In this document: piece after piece, positions 7,187 through 15,878 of the stretch
Numbering within the stretch: position 1 is the first letter of the stretch
Layout: every line of letters starts with the position of its first letter
NCBI GenBank assembly: GCA_963839475.1
Contig: CAWIVH010000014.1
Coordinates: 1-29,120 of the forward strand
DNA: 29,120 bases
Origin: CAWIVH01 sp963839475
GTDB lineage: Bacteria > Acidobacteriota > UBA6911
Direction of reading: 5' to 3'
Translations under genes and position numbers: made by a program
The notes under the pieces: generated by a model
What the model was told of the DNA's origin: nothing
Seen by the model: the letters and a program-made list of their open reading frames with translations, nothing else
The model's database searches: none

Positions 7187-8728
7187 CTAAGTAAAGCTCC
7201 AGCCCTTGCGGATATGCGGCGCCTGAAGGTATTTGTTGGCTTCCTTGTTGTTGGTGAACAGACCCTTTTCGGCGTCGTATTCGAGCTTGCCCTCGAACTC
7301 CATGGCGACTACCGATAGCAGTACGGTCTCGGTGAGCGGTGCGGCGAAATCGAAGTCGGACATGGTCCTCGGATGGAGCCCTTTGCAGGCCATGATCCAT
7401 TCCACGTAATGGCCCGGCGACCGCCACATGGAGTGGGGCGGCAACTCGTAATCCTTGTTCCGCGACGCCGGCAGAAACGCAACACCGCCCTCGGTTCCTT
7501 CCCCGCCCGCCGCGAGATATCCTTTCGTGCCGACGAAAACGACGCCCTGGTTTTGACCGGCGCCAGGGCGTCCGGCTGCCTGTCCGCCGACTGCGCCGAC
7601 TCTGCCTGCATTAGCCCGTTGGGCGGCGGCGGCAGCGGCGGCAGCGGCCTCGGCCGCCGTCCGGAGTCTCCCCGTATCGTCTTCCGCCGCCCTGGGGAAG
7701 GTATTCGCCCGGGGCGGCATCACCGGCTCATCCGCCGGAAGGTCGGGAGGCCGATACATGGCGCCGGTCGCGCTGTCGTAGAAGTACAGTGTCAGAGGAG
7801 GCATGGCTCCCCGGGAGCCGTACTCCCACTTGGCGACCACGTTTTTGCCGTAGGTGTAGGGGTTCTTGTAATCCTGCTTGACGCACTCTACGCTCAAGGG
7901 GGATGTCAGGTTCAACGCCAGGCTGGGCGCGCCGAGAAGATGAATCAGCTCGTCGCCCACCGGACCCGTGCCGAATTCCTTCCATCCGCGCCATTTGAAA
8001 GGTACATACGCGGAGCTGTAAGGCCGGGGCTCCTTAATGCCAAGCCAGGCGTCCCAGTCGAGCGTCGCCGGGACCGGTTCTGGTTTGGGAAGTTCCATTA
8101 GAATCTTGTTGCCGTTGGCGTCGATGGAAGCCTGAGGCCAGATGGGACGGTTGGTCCAGGCGTGCACCTCTTTCACATCGCCGATGGCGCCCGACCATAG
8201 GATCTCACAGGTCTGGCGGCAGGTTTCCTGGGAAACGTGCTGGTTGCCCATCTGCGTGCAGACGCCATATTTCACCGCGGCCTCTTTGAGTTGGCGCGCT
8301 TCCCAAATGGTTTTGGTGAGAGGTTTCTCGACGTAGACATGCTTGCCGCGTTCCATGCACCACATGGCCGCGATCCCGTGCATGAAGTCGGGGATGGCGA
8401 TGATGACCGCATCGATGTTCTTCTCTTCCTTGTCGAGCATCCTGCGGAAGTCGGTGTACCTGGCTGCTTTTTCGTATTTTGCAAAGCTGGCCGCAGCGCT
8501 CCCGGAATCGGGATCGCACAACGCCACGATGTTTTCCGAGGAACAGCCCTGGATGACGGCGTTGGCGCGGCCGCCAGCGCCGATCGAGGCGATATTGAGC
8601 TTATCATTGGGGGATTTGAAACCCGCCCGCTTCAGCGAGAGGGCGCTACCGAAACCGCCCACGGGGACGGCGCCCGCGAGGAGCGAGCCCTGGAAAAAGA
8701 AACGCCTTGAAATCCGAAAGTTTGCCAT
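7187..8728 (-). CDS. Tat-exported Gfo/Idh/MocA family oxidoreductase
   Basis: A 513-residue NAD(P)-dependent oxidoreductase. The start at 8728 is chosen because it opens a Tat leader (ISRRFFFQGSLLAGAVPVGG); upstream codons add a Pro/Arg-rich stretch that does not look like protein. The Rossmann domain follows (KLNIASIGAGGRANAVIQGC, then ALCDPD). Next come the family signature HVYVEKPLTKTIWEARQL and the MGNQHVS segment, then the C-terminal alpha/beta substrate domain. Around residues 350-395 there is an unusual low-complexity insertion, a nine-alanine run followed by Gly/Ala/Arg/Gln-rich sequence, presumably a surface loop. Such enzymes oxidise or epimerise sugars and cyclitols; the exported form is common in Acidobacteria, Planctomycetes and Bacteroidota. 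Isomerase fragments on both sides suggest it once sat in a sugar-catabolic cluster. The substrate is not predictable. Confidence 0.9.
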   Translation of the reverse strand: MANFRISRRFFFQGSLLAGAVPVGGFGSALSLKRAGFKSPNDKLNIASIGAGGRANAVIQGCSSENIVALCDPDSGSAAASFAKYEKAARYTDFRRMLDKEEKNIDAVIIAIPDFMHGIAAMWCMERGKHVYVEKPLTKTIWEARQLKEAAVKYGVCTQMGNQHVSQETCRQTCEILWSGAIGDVKEVHAWTNRPIWPQASIDANGNKILMELPKPEPVPATLDWDAWLGIKEPRPYSSAYVPFKWRGWKEFGTGPVGDELIHLLGAPSLALNLTSPLSVECVKQDYKNPYTYGKNVVAKWEYGSRGAMPPLTLYFYDSATGAMYRPPDLPADEPVMPPRANTFPRAAEDDTGRLRTAAEAAAAAAAAAQRANAGRVGAVGGQAAGRPGAGQNQGVVFVGTKGYLAAGGEGTEGGVAFLPASRNKDYELPPHSMWRSPGHYVEWIMACKGLHPRTMSDFDFAAPLTETVLLSVVAMEFEGKLEYDAEKGLFTNNKEANKYLQAPHIRKGWSFT

Positions 8729-8827
8729 GCAGCGGTTATACGCCATTCCGGCCCCGAATTCGACGCGAAAGTTCGCTGGGGGGGGGAGAAATCGGAAAGC
8801 ATTTGCAGGGCGACTTGGCGCCGTCGG

Positions 8828-9001
8828 GTGGGCTACTCGTTCCGCATGAAGCTGGCAAACCAGAGCATGAGCTGGGAGGCGCTGATCACCTGTGTCGCCG
8901 ACCGTGGATTTGACGGGCTGGGCGCGACGGTCTACTGCTTCAAGGACACGTCCGATCAGTGCCTGGCACGTAAAAAGGTGCCGCACCCCTCCTATTCATG
9001 A
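8828..9001 (+). pseudogene. N-terminal fragment of a TIM-barrel sugar isomerase/epimerase
   Basis: Reading plus-strand from about 8828, GYSFRMKLANQSMSWEALIT is followed by VADRGFDGLGATVYCFKDTS and DQCLAR, then unrelated residues (KKVPHPSYS) and a TGA at 8999-9001. This matches the first beta-alpha units of xylose-isomerase-like sugar phosphate isomerases/epimerases (SFR ... ADLGxDGVDLTxYYFxDTSDxYL). About 50 of the expected 270-330 residues remain. The fragment lies divergently upstream of the oxidoreductase, with a run of nine G at 8778-8786 between them. The family assignment is fairly good; loss of the remainder is evident from the stop and the lack of similarity beyond. Confidence 0.55.
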
Positions 9002-9297
9002 AAATCCTGTGTGTGTTCCGGGGTCGCAGCGCAGGCGTGTCAGGCGGCAGACTGCAGCGATCGTCTGCAGATCAAAATACAGGGAGTCAAAAAAGTCATG
9101 CCCAGCGACACAGTGCAGCTGTAAGATCCTGACTTGAGGAGCGCAGGCCCGGAATTTGACCTATGGCCCCTTTCAGAAGCTGGGTCCCTGCCGCGGCGTC
9201 CAGGGCTTCCAGCAAATCGCAATATATTGCAGGTTATTTCGACTATCCGACAGGCACACATGGCGCTGCACCATCGGCGAGGTCAAACATTATAGTT

Positions 9298-10431
9298 ATG
9301 AGAAAATGCACGTCCATGATTCTGGCGCTTCTCGTCATGCATGGTAGATCAGCTGCTCAGCCCACCGAGACATTTCGAGTCCAGCGCAGTCTTTCCGATT
9401 CGAAAGCGATTGTCTTTGTGCGCACCGTCCGATTCGACGAAAAGGATCATCTGTATCACGTGCGAGATTTCTTTGAGAACGGGCAGATTCAAATGGACGC
9501 GACCTATAGCTCTCTCAATAAACAGATCAAAGAAGATTATCAGTGCAACTACAGTGCAAACACAAAGGAAGGTAGATATAGAGAGTGGTACGAGAATGGG
9601 AAGCTGCGGTACATCGGCCGTTTCAAGCATGGCCTGCAGGATGGAACTTGCAGTGAGTTCTCCAGGAATGGACATAAAGAGACTGAAGCCGTCTGGAAGG
9701 CAGGGATGCTCCATGGTACGGCACGCTTTTGGACTGAGGAGGGGAATCCGCCCTTGGTTTTGGAATTCAAAAATGGAATCAACCAGACCCCACGAAAGGT
9801 AGAATATAAGTACCTCGCCTACACTCCAAAAGGCTACGATGACTTGCCGGAAAAACAATGGCCGATAATAATCTACCTTCACGGAGGATCAGACAGAGGC
9901 ACCGATCTAAAAAAAGTGTATTCGTCGGGTGTACCGGATCAAATCTATAGGGGGCGAGAGTTTCCGTTCCTTGTGGTAGCTCCCCAATGTCCGGCTCTTC
10001 TAAGATGGTCGACTGACGATTGGTTTGGGACGTTTTATCAGGAAGTTACCGCGAAGTACAGAGTCGACAAAAACAGAGTTTATCTCACCGGTGTGAGTTT
10101 GGGAGGAGAAGGCGTATGGTACCTTGCTGCTAAGTATCCGGATCTGTTTGCTGCGATTGCCCCAATATCCGGCTTTACCAGCCGGACAACCTTCATTGAT
10201 AGAAATCTGAAAAGCTTGGTACGTTTGCCGATCTGGGCTTTCCACGGAGACCTCGACCTTGTAGTTCCCGTTGAGGAGACCCGAAGGATGATCGAGCAAT
10301 TGAAAGGTCAGAATCCAAGACTCAAGTTTACGTTTGAGCCAAGCGCTGGACATTGGATTCACTGGTCCGTGTATCCGGGTGATGAGTTGTACGACTGGTT
10401 CTTGGAGTCTGACAAGGGTTCCCAGCGATAG
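9298..10431 (+). CDS. Secreted MORN-repeat / alpha-beta hydrolase (esterase-like) fusion
   Basis: A 377-residue protein. The ATG at 9298 is chosen because it opens a signal peptide (MRKCTSMILALLVMHGRSAA); codons upstream are not protein-like. Residues ~55-160 carry MORN_2-type strands as in YwqK-like proteins: FFENGQIQMDATY, GRYREWYENGKLRYIGRF, HGLQDGTCSEFSRNGHKETE and HGTARFWTEEGN. Residues ~165-370 form an alpha/beta hydrolase of the esterase/PHB-depolymerase type: IIYLHGGSD (oxyanion region), GVSLGGEG with nucleophile Ser267, HGDLDLVVP with Asp320 and GHWIHW with His352, so the triad appears complete. The likely activity is ester hydrolysis on an exported substrate. GC content is lower than in neighbouring carbohydrate genes. 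It stands alone, with no operon partners. The domain pairing is unusual; the MORN part might bind a surface or a partner. Confidence 0.83.
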   Translation: MRKCTSMILALLVMHGRSAAQPTETFRVQRSLSDSKAIVFVRTVRFDEKDHLYHVRDFFENGQIQMDATYSSLNKQIKEDYQCNYSANTKEGRYREWYENGKLRYIGRFKHGLQDGTCSEFSRNGHKETEAVWKAGMLHGTARFWTEEGNPPLVLEFKNGINQTPRKVEYKYLAYTPKGYDDLPEKQWPIIIYLHGGSDRGTDLKKVYSSGVPDQIYRGREFPFLVVAPQCPALLRWSTDDWFGTFYQEVTAKYRVDKNRVYLTGVSLGGEGVWYLAAKYPDLFAAIAPISGFTSRTTFIDRNLKSLVRLPIWAFHGDLDLVVPVEETRRMIEQLKGQNPRLKFTFEPSAGHWIHWSVYPGDELYDWFLESDKGSQR

Positions 10432-10871
10432 CCAAATTGACTTTGCCGGTGCAGAGAGTCAGCCGGAAAGCGGTTGGATTCGCGCCTTAGAAGTACAAGT
10501 CATGTAAATGTTGGCAAATCACTGAAAGCGAGCGGAATTTGATTGCGAATTCTACTCATGACATACACCTGAGAGGCTCCAAAAGAAACGGCGCAGAAGT
10601 CGACCAGGCGTGAGTTGCGACGCGTCGATCGGTGATGCATGGTTGGAGTTTGTCAAAAGAACCTGCCCAGGAGGACGCGGCGGTCACCTGATCCCGGATT
10701 CGCGACATGTAAGATGCGCTCAGGTCCCCAGGTTGCCCTCAAGTTTCCCAGGGGCGGTATCCCGGGTGTGTGCCGGATCCGCTTGATCGACCTGCTCCGA
10801 TGGGTGCCGCAAAATCAGTTTTCCAGTGCCGATGCGAATGATCGCAAAGGCCATGACGAAGGCTTTCAAGA
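10432..10871. other. Gene-free stretch
   Basis: Between the two converging genes no coding frame has recognisable protein character on either strand. I see no RNA gene, clear terminator or long repeat. Frames that are open here lack ribosome binding sites and protein-like composition. Confidence 0.4.
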
Positions 10872-11237
10872 TCAAACCTTCGAAGAAAACGCGCTTCGGG
10901 CAAAACAGAACCATCCAACGAGAAATGAAATTCCACCCAGAGGGGTTATCATCCCGAGCCATCGAACACCGGTGATCGCCAAAAGATAAAGGCTGCCACA
11001 AAATAGCAAAATACCGAGGGCGAAGGCCCAGCCAGCAGTTGATTGGATTGATTTATTTTGATTTGCCCACTGACCAAAAAGAATCATCGCCAGCGAGTGA
11101 TAAAACTGGTAGTTGATCCCAGTATGAAATAGGGTGAGCGCCTTTTCACTAAGCACGCCATTCAGCGCATGGGCGCCAAAGGCACCCAAGGCGACACTCA
11201 AAAACCCCGAGATTGATCCGTAAACAATCCAGCGCAT
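10872..11237 (-). CDS. DUF423 family small membrane protein
   Basis: A 121-residue hydrophobic protein with the DUF423 (YgdD-like) signature near its N-terminus: GFLSVALGAFGAHALNGVLS, then FHTGINYQFYHSLAMIL. Four transmembrane helices are visible (residues ~5-25, 40-60, 70-90, 95-115). The start at 11237 (MRWIVYGSISG) gives the family's usual length of 120-130. A more upstream Met at 11270 would add 11 residues and cannot be excluded; neither has a strong ribosome binding site. The family is widespread and located in the inner membrane, and its molecular function is unknown. It is transcribed in the same direction as the large repeat gene but separated from it by 231 bp and a hairpin, so it is probably independent. 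Confidence 0.87.
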   Translation of the reverse strand: MRWIVYGSISGFLSVALGAFGAHALNGVLSEKALTLFHTGINYQFYHSLAMILFGQWANQNKSIQSTAGWAFALGILLFCGSLYLLAITGVRWLGMITPLGGISFLVGWFCFARSAFSSKV

Positions 11238-11400
11238 AATTGAGGAAACTCTAGCCTGATACAGCTGCATTGTCTCTAGAAAAATGACCATGCCTGCTCC
11301 TCCGCTAGTTCCAACTCTCCGTTGAATGTGCAACCATGTTTTGCTGCTATTTTCACCTGAAGATTGCGGCAAAATGTAGCGACACGACTCTATACTGAAA

Positions 11401-11420
11401 GGGCAAGCTTCTGCTTGCCC
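11401..11420 (-). terminator. Strong hairpin downstream of the repeat-protein gene
   Basis: A perfect 8-bp stem with a 4-base loop, gggcaagc-ttct-gcttgccc, lies 48 bp beyond the stop of the large minus-strand gene. Read on the minus strand it is followed by tttcagtatag, a weak T-tail. It may be a terminator for that gene or a REP-like repeat. Confidence 0.45.
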
Positions 11421-11468
11421 CTATCCGATTGTGCGCGTCACTATAATATGCGGCACAATCTCACCCAA

Positions 11469-14400
11469 TTACTGCTGGTCGCCATTGTTGGCGGGACGGT
11501 GAGGCGCCGCCGCCGCAAGACCGATCTGGGGCTGGCCTGCAAGCGGGGATTCGCAATATTTGAGGTCCAACGGCCCGTAGCCATTGCTTCCAAAAGTCCC
11601 GTAGCGCCACCACATGCTGCCGTCATCACTGGAGGCAGAGGCGAGCACTGCTGCTGCGGTGGTTGTGGTAATCCTGGTGTTATCGCCATATGAATAGTCT
11701 CCGCCGGCTGTCTCCTGACTCACCAGGTAGTACTCGGTGTCGGCCGCCAGGGTTGCCGGGACGGGGAGCGCGGCATACTTTATCTGGTTGTGAGTCCCCC
11801 CAGCCGGGATCCATATCACGCTTGCCACCGCCGCTCCCGTCGCCGCTTTGACAAGACGCAACTCATGGCCTTGTGTGTTCCCATCTATATAGATCCTCCC
11901 CAGCGCGCTCACCTGAAGTGGAATAGCACCGACTAATAAGCGAATCCCCATCCACCCGCTGTAATCATTGCGCAATGTCCCCAGGGTCGCGTCTGTCAGC
12001 AATGTTGTTGGATTACACGGAGGGAAAGCGCTGGCATTACCACTGTCAGGCAAGCTGATCGCACTGGCGCCACAGTCATTCTTGGCTGATACCGCATATT
12101 GGTGTGTGGCGGGGTTACCCGGCACGTCATCATAGGTAGGAATCCGAGACCCGCCCACCAGCATCCCATCGCGATACACATCATAGCCGGTCGCATCCTG
12201 GGATGCATTCCACGCTACTCGCACAAAGCCCACATAGGTGCCGTCACTGGCGGTAATTCCGGTGGGTGGCATTGGCGCTCTTCCGGCAAAGCCGCTGTCG
12301 GGAGGGCTGTAGCTACTCACGCCACTGCCGCTGCTGTCCATGGCTGCTCTAACCCAGTAAAAGTTGGTCGTCGCGAGTGCCGCAACGTCGTCGTAAGTGA
12401 TGGCGGTTTGCCACGGACTGATCGCGGTCTTCGTCCCGGTCTCAGAGGATGCCCTGTAGACCTGATAGTGCGTCGCGCCCGCCACGACGTTCCAACTTAC
12501 GCGGATCCGCCCGCAGACCGACCCGTCGGATGCAGCCACCCCGGTAGGCGGACTTGCTGTGGGCGCCGTGCGCCAGCCCGATGCGGCGGCGCTAAAGTCG
12601 CTGGCTTGGCCGCCGTTTTTATCCAAGGCCGCTTTGACCCAGTAGTAGACAGCCGAGCCCTCCGGCGCCGTGGAGTCGTCGAAGGTCACACCTGGTTGCC
12701 ACGGTGTGATCGCTGTCTTTGTTCCCTCCGCAGAGGCGGCGCGATAGAGCTGGTAGTTGGTTGCACCACTTACGGTGGTCCAGGTGACGCGAACCTTGTC
12801 GCTGAAAGTTCCGTTGCTCGCAAAAACCTCGGTTGGAGGAAGAAACTGCTGCGACGAAAAACAGTACATCAAATCCAGCCCGCTGCAGGTGTTGTTGCCG
12901 GATGGCCCATCGGGCGTCCACGTGCTGCCGTTGCGGCTGTAAATGGGTGAAATCACACTCGCGGCATCCGTCGTGGTTACACCCGCGAGGCAGCGGAGCG
13001 ATTGGTCACGGCCCGAGGTCTCCCTGCTGGCCAGGTAATATTCTGTGTCGGCTGCCATGACTACCGGCGCCGATAAGCTCTGATATTGGACCTGTCCGTC
13101 CATCCCGCCTGAGGCTGTCCACAGCACGCTCGCCACTGTTGCGTTCGTCGCTGCATGAATCAGACGTAGTTCAAGGTCCTGTGTATTCCCATGGGTAAAA
13201 ATGCGGCCGAGCGCGCGCACCACCAGCGGATTCGAGCCGACCATGAGCCGCATCCCCACCCAGCCGCTATAGTCATTGCGAGACGTGCCCAGGGTGCCTC
13301 CTGTCAGCAACGGGGAGGGCTTGCAGCAGTTGCAGGCGACGTGGCCGTCATCCGAAATGTTCAAGGTGCTGGTGCCGCAAGCGTTCTTCGCCTTCAGCGC
13401 ATAGGTGTGGGTACTGAAATCGCCTGGCACATCATCATAGGGCGATCCCGCGGGGCTGCCCACGAGAGTCCCGTCACGATATACCTCGTAACCGGTCGCG
13501 CCAGGGGATGCATTCCACGTTATCCGAACGGCATTAACAAAGGTGCCGTCACTTGCCTTCACGCCAGTGGGTGCCTGCGGTGCCATTCCGGCATATCCGG
13601 TGTCGGACAAACTAAACTCGCTGGATCCTGCATCGCTGCCGTTCAGGGTTGCTTTAACCCAATAGTGGTATTCGGATCCAGGCGTTGCCGTGGTGTCGTC
13701 GTAGCTGTTCGCCGCCTGCCACGGGCTGATGGCTGTTTTTGTCCCGGATGCAGACGAAGCCCGGAATACCTGATAATTTGTGGCCCCGACCACCTGGTTC
13801 CACGTTACGCGCACCAGCGCGCAGAACGCGCCGTCCGTAGCGGACACTCCGGTTACCGGATTCAACGCTCCCAGTGCACGGCGGCCCGTGTCGGCTCTGC
13901 TAAAGTCACTGGCCCGTCCCCCGTTTCCATCCGCCGATGCCTTGACCCAGTAATAATAAGTCGAGCCCTGTGCTGTCGCGGTATCATCGTAGGCGTCCAT
14001 TGGCTGCCACGGCGTGATCGCTGTCTTGATCCCGGCCTCCGACTCAGCGCGGAATACCTGGTAGTGGGTTGCGCCTGCTACGGCATCCCACGTCACCCGC
14101 ACCCTGTCGATCCACCTGCCGTCACTGGCCGCTACGCCGCCCGGAGGAGTCAATGGCGGCAAAGCCCGACTGCCAATGTGGGGGGCGCTGAAGTCGCTGG
14201 CCTGGCTGCCGCTGCTATCCGCCGCCGCTTTGATCCAGTAATAGTAGGTTACCCCCGGAGTTGCCGTAGTGTCGTCATAGCTGGTCTCCGGCTGCCACGA
14301 GCTGATCTCCATCTTAGTGCCCTCGGGAGATAAAGCCCGGTAAACTTGATAATTTGTCGCACCACGGGCCGCTTTCCATGATACGGAGACTTTGTCGCTG

Positions 14401-15845
14401 AAGGTTCCCTCGCCAGCGGAAACCTCAATCGGAGGGAGCAGCTGATTCGAGGGGCCGCAGTACATCAAGCTCACGGGTCCGTATTTCCCCCTGCCTGATG
14501 TTGCACCGGAAGCCCATGTGCTCCCGTTCTCGCTCTCAATGGATGAGATAACCCTCACCACAGCTGTCGTGGAGACCGCTGTGTTTTCTCCATAAAAACT
14601 GTCACCACCCGCTGTCTCCTTGCTTACGAGGTAATACTCGGTTTTATCGGATAGGGTCACAGGCGCAGCCAGCGGGGCATAATGGATCTGCCCGTCCGTC
14701 CCACCCGAAGCCGTCCATAGCACGCTTGCTGCCGTTGCCTTCGTCGTCGCCTGGATCAGACGTAATTCGTGGGCCTGGGTATTCCCATTGATATAAATGC
14801 GCCCGAGCGCGCGCACCAGCAATGGATTCGAACCAACCATGAACCTCATTCCCACCCAGCCGCTGTAATTGTTGGACAGTGTGCCCGGGGTTTTGCCCGT
14901 GAGCAGCGAGATCTGGGGACAGATGATGCCAGCGTTCCCGCCATCCGACTTGCTTGCGGGGCCGGTACCGCAAACATTCCATGCCTTGACCATGTAAGGG
15001 TGCACGCTTGAGTCGCCGGGAACGTCATCAAATTGCAGATTGGCAGTACTGCCTATCTTTGTCCCGTCCCGGTAAACCTCATACCGGGCCGCGCCTGAGG
15101 ATGCCTTCCAGGTTACCTGCACCACCCCTACCTCGGTGCCATCGCTCGCCACTACCTCGGAGGGGGCGGAAGGCACCACAGCGGAGTATCCGCTATCGAA
15201 GGCGCCAAAGTCGCTGGCTCCGTTGCCGAGGCTGTCCGTGGCAGCTTTGACCCAGTAGTAGTAGGCCGATCCACCTGCGGCTGTTGTATCGTCGAAGTTT
15301 GTTCCTGCCTGCCATGGGCTGACAGCGGCCTTCGTTCCGGTTGCCGCTGAAGCCCGGTATACCTGATAATGTGTCGCTCCCGTTACCTGATCCCAACTCA
15401 CGCGCACCAGTCCGCACAACGTGCCGTCCGTCGCGGATACTCCGGAGGGCGGTGCCACCGACGGCGAGGCCTGGAGACCACTCTCAGGCAAATCCAAGTC
15501 GTCCACCCGACCTCCGCTGCCATCTTGAGCCGGTCTGACCCAATTGCAGCAGGTCAACCCTGTCAGTTCTGCAAATTCATCGTCATCGATTATGGACTGC
15601 CAACGGATGCCCGCTGTCCTGCTTTCCACCTCGGAATTAAAACGATATTCCACGCCAGGCGTCGCGCTCATGGTCGCGGCACCTGTCACTTTTGCCTTAT
15701 CCAATCGGGACCCTCTGGCCTGTTCTCCTGCCCGGATCACAATGCCGGCAGCGGTGGCCGGCTTGAATCTTCCTTCAATAGGCTCTGCAGTGAAGGGTTC
15801 GATAATGCCAGGCAGCGGATTCTGAAGAAAACCGGCAGCTAACAA
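11469..15845 (-). CDS. Giant secreted fibronectin-III-like / DUF4082-like repeat protein
   Basis: A 1458-residue protein built almost wholly of three module types in the order a-b-c, a-a-a-b-c, a-a-b-c. The six 'a' modules (~90 aa; e.g. 130-222, 470-560, 1098-1187) are FN3-like with VRVTWxxVxGATxYQVYRA ... YYYWVKA. The three 'b' modules (~80 aa) are FN3-like with GYEVYRDGT, DDVPG and a conserved Cys in AKNxCGxS. The three 'c' modules (~150 aa; 313-463, 846-995, 1282-1431) begin LLTGxTLGT, contain YSGWVGMRLMVG and ALGRIYxxGNTQxxELRL and end near MYC; they distantly resemble DUF4082 beta-sandwiches. There is no catalytic motif and no C-terminal sorting signal. The TTG at 15845 is the first conventional start. 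The open frame continues upstream through LASILNGFLAVLLAAGFLQ, which looks like a signal peptide and could begin at a CTG at 15878, six bases after aaaggggg. Probably an extracellular adhesin or carbohydrate-binding scaffold; that role is inferred. Confidence 0.82.
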   Translation of the reverse strand: MLAAGFLQNPLPGIIEPFTAEPIEGRFKPATAAGIVIRAGEQARGSRLDKAKVTGAATMSATPGVEYRFNSEVESRTAGIRWQSIIDDDEFAELTGLTCCNWVRPAQDGSGGRVDDLDLPESGLQASPSVAPPSGVSATDGTLCGLVRVSWDQVTGATHYQVYRASAATGTKAAVSPWQAGTNFDDTTAAGGSAYYYWVKAATDSLGNGASDFGAFDSGYSAVVPSAPSEVVASDGTEVGVVQVTWKASSGAARYEVYRDGTKIGSTANLQFDDVPGDSSVHPYMVKAWNVCGTGPASKSDGGNAGIICPQISLLTGKTPGTLSNNYSGWVGMRFMVGSNPLLVRALGRIYINGNTQAHELRLIQATTKATAASVLWTASGGTDGQIHYAPLAAPVTLSDKTEYYLVSKETAGGDSFYGENTAVSTTAVVRVISSIESENGSTWASGATSGRGKYGPVSLMYCGPSNQLLPPIEVSAGEGTFSDKVSVSWKAARGATNYQVYRALSPEGTKMEISSWQPETSYDDTTATPGVTYYYWIKAAADSSGSQASDFSAPHIGSRALPPLTPPGGVAASDGRWIDRVRVTWDAVAGATHYQVFRAESEAGIKTAITPWQPMDAYDDTATAQGSTYYYWVKASADGNGGRASDFSRADTGRRALGALNPVTGVSATDGAFCALVRVTWNQVVGATNYQVFRASSASGTKTAISPWQAANSYDDTTATPGSEYHYWVKATLNGSDAGSSEFSLSDTGYAGMAPQAPTGVKASDGTFVNAVRITWNASPGATGYEVYRDGTLVGSPAGSPYDDVPGDFSTHTYALKAKNACGTSTLNISDDGHVACNCCKPSPLLTGGTLGTSRNDYSGWVGMRLMVGSNPLVVRALGRIFTHGNTQDLELRLIHAATNATVASVLWTASGGMDGQVQYQSLSAPVVMAADTEYYLASRETSGRDQSLRCLAGVTTTDAASVISPIYSRNGSTWTPDGPSGNNTCSGLDLMYCFSSQQFLPPTEVFASNGTFSDKVRVTWTTVSGATNYQLYRAASAEGTKTAITPWQPGVTFDDSTAPEGSAVYYWVKAALDKNGGQASDFSAAASGWRTAPTASPPTGVAASDGSVCGRIRVSWNVVAGATHYQVYRASSETGTKTAISPWQTAITYDDVAALATTNFYWVRAAMDSSGSGVSSYSPPDSGFAGRAPMPPTGITASDGTYVGFVRVAWNASQDATGYDVYRDGMLVGGSRIPTYDDVPGNPATHQYAVSAKNDCGASAISLPDSGNASAFPPCNPTTLLTDATLGTLRNDYSGWMGIRLLVGAIPLQVSALGRIYIDGNTQGHELRLVKAATGAAVASVIWIPAGGTHNQIKYAALPVPATLAADTEYYLVSQETAGGDYSYGDNTRITTTTAAAVLASASSDDGSMWWRYGTFGSNGYGPLDLKYCESPLAGQPQIGLAAAAPHRPANNGDQQ
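11553..15458 (-). repeat. Triplicated a(n)-b-c module array inside the repeat protein
   Basis: Three copies of a composite unit are encoded in tandem. The c modules sit at about 14909-14457, 13310-12861 and 12002-11553, each preceded by one b module and by one, three and two a modules respectively. The central copy is the most divergent in its c module, where ETAGGDSFYGENT is replaced by ETSGRDQSLRCLAG. The protein copies are similar enough that whole-unit duplication followed by gain or loss of a modules is the simplest explanation. Confidence 0.75.
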
Positions 15846-15878
15846 TACAGCAAGAAATCCATTGAGAATTGATGCCAG

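Noticed and set aside
8971..8990. aaaaaggtgccgcacccct as a transposon end
   Set aside because: It resembles a short GGTGC/GCACC palindrome, but no partner repeat, target duplication or transposase is present.
11442..11447. Consensus TATAAT on the plus strand
   Set aside because: The nearest -35-like TTGCCC is 21 bp away and lies in the hairpin, and no plus-strand gene follows.
12099..14333. Long plus-strand open frames (283 and 380 codons) opposite the repeat protein
   Set aside because: They are antisense shadows of the GC-biased repeat gene, rich in Arg/Gly/His/Cys with no domain, and they mirror its periodicity.
11469..15845. Repeat protein as an enzyme or a type IX/PEP-CTERM sorted protein
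   Set aside because: No catalytic motif, PEP-CTERM, LPXTG or type IX C-terminal domain is visible; the C-terminus ends in a plain Ala/Pro/Asn/Gln tail.
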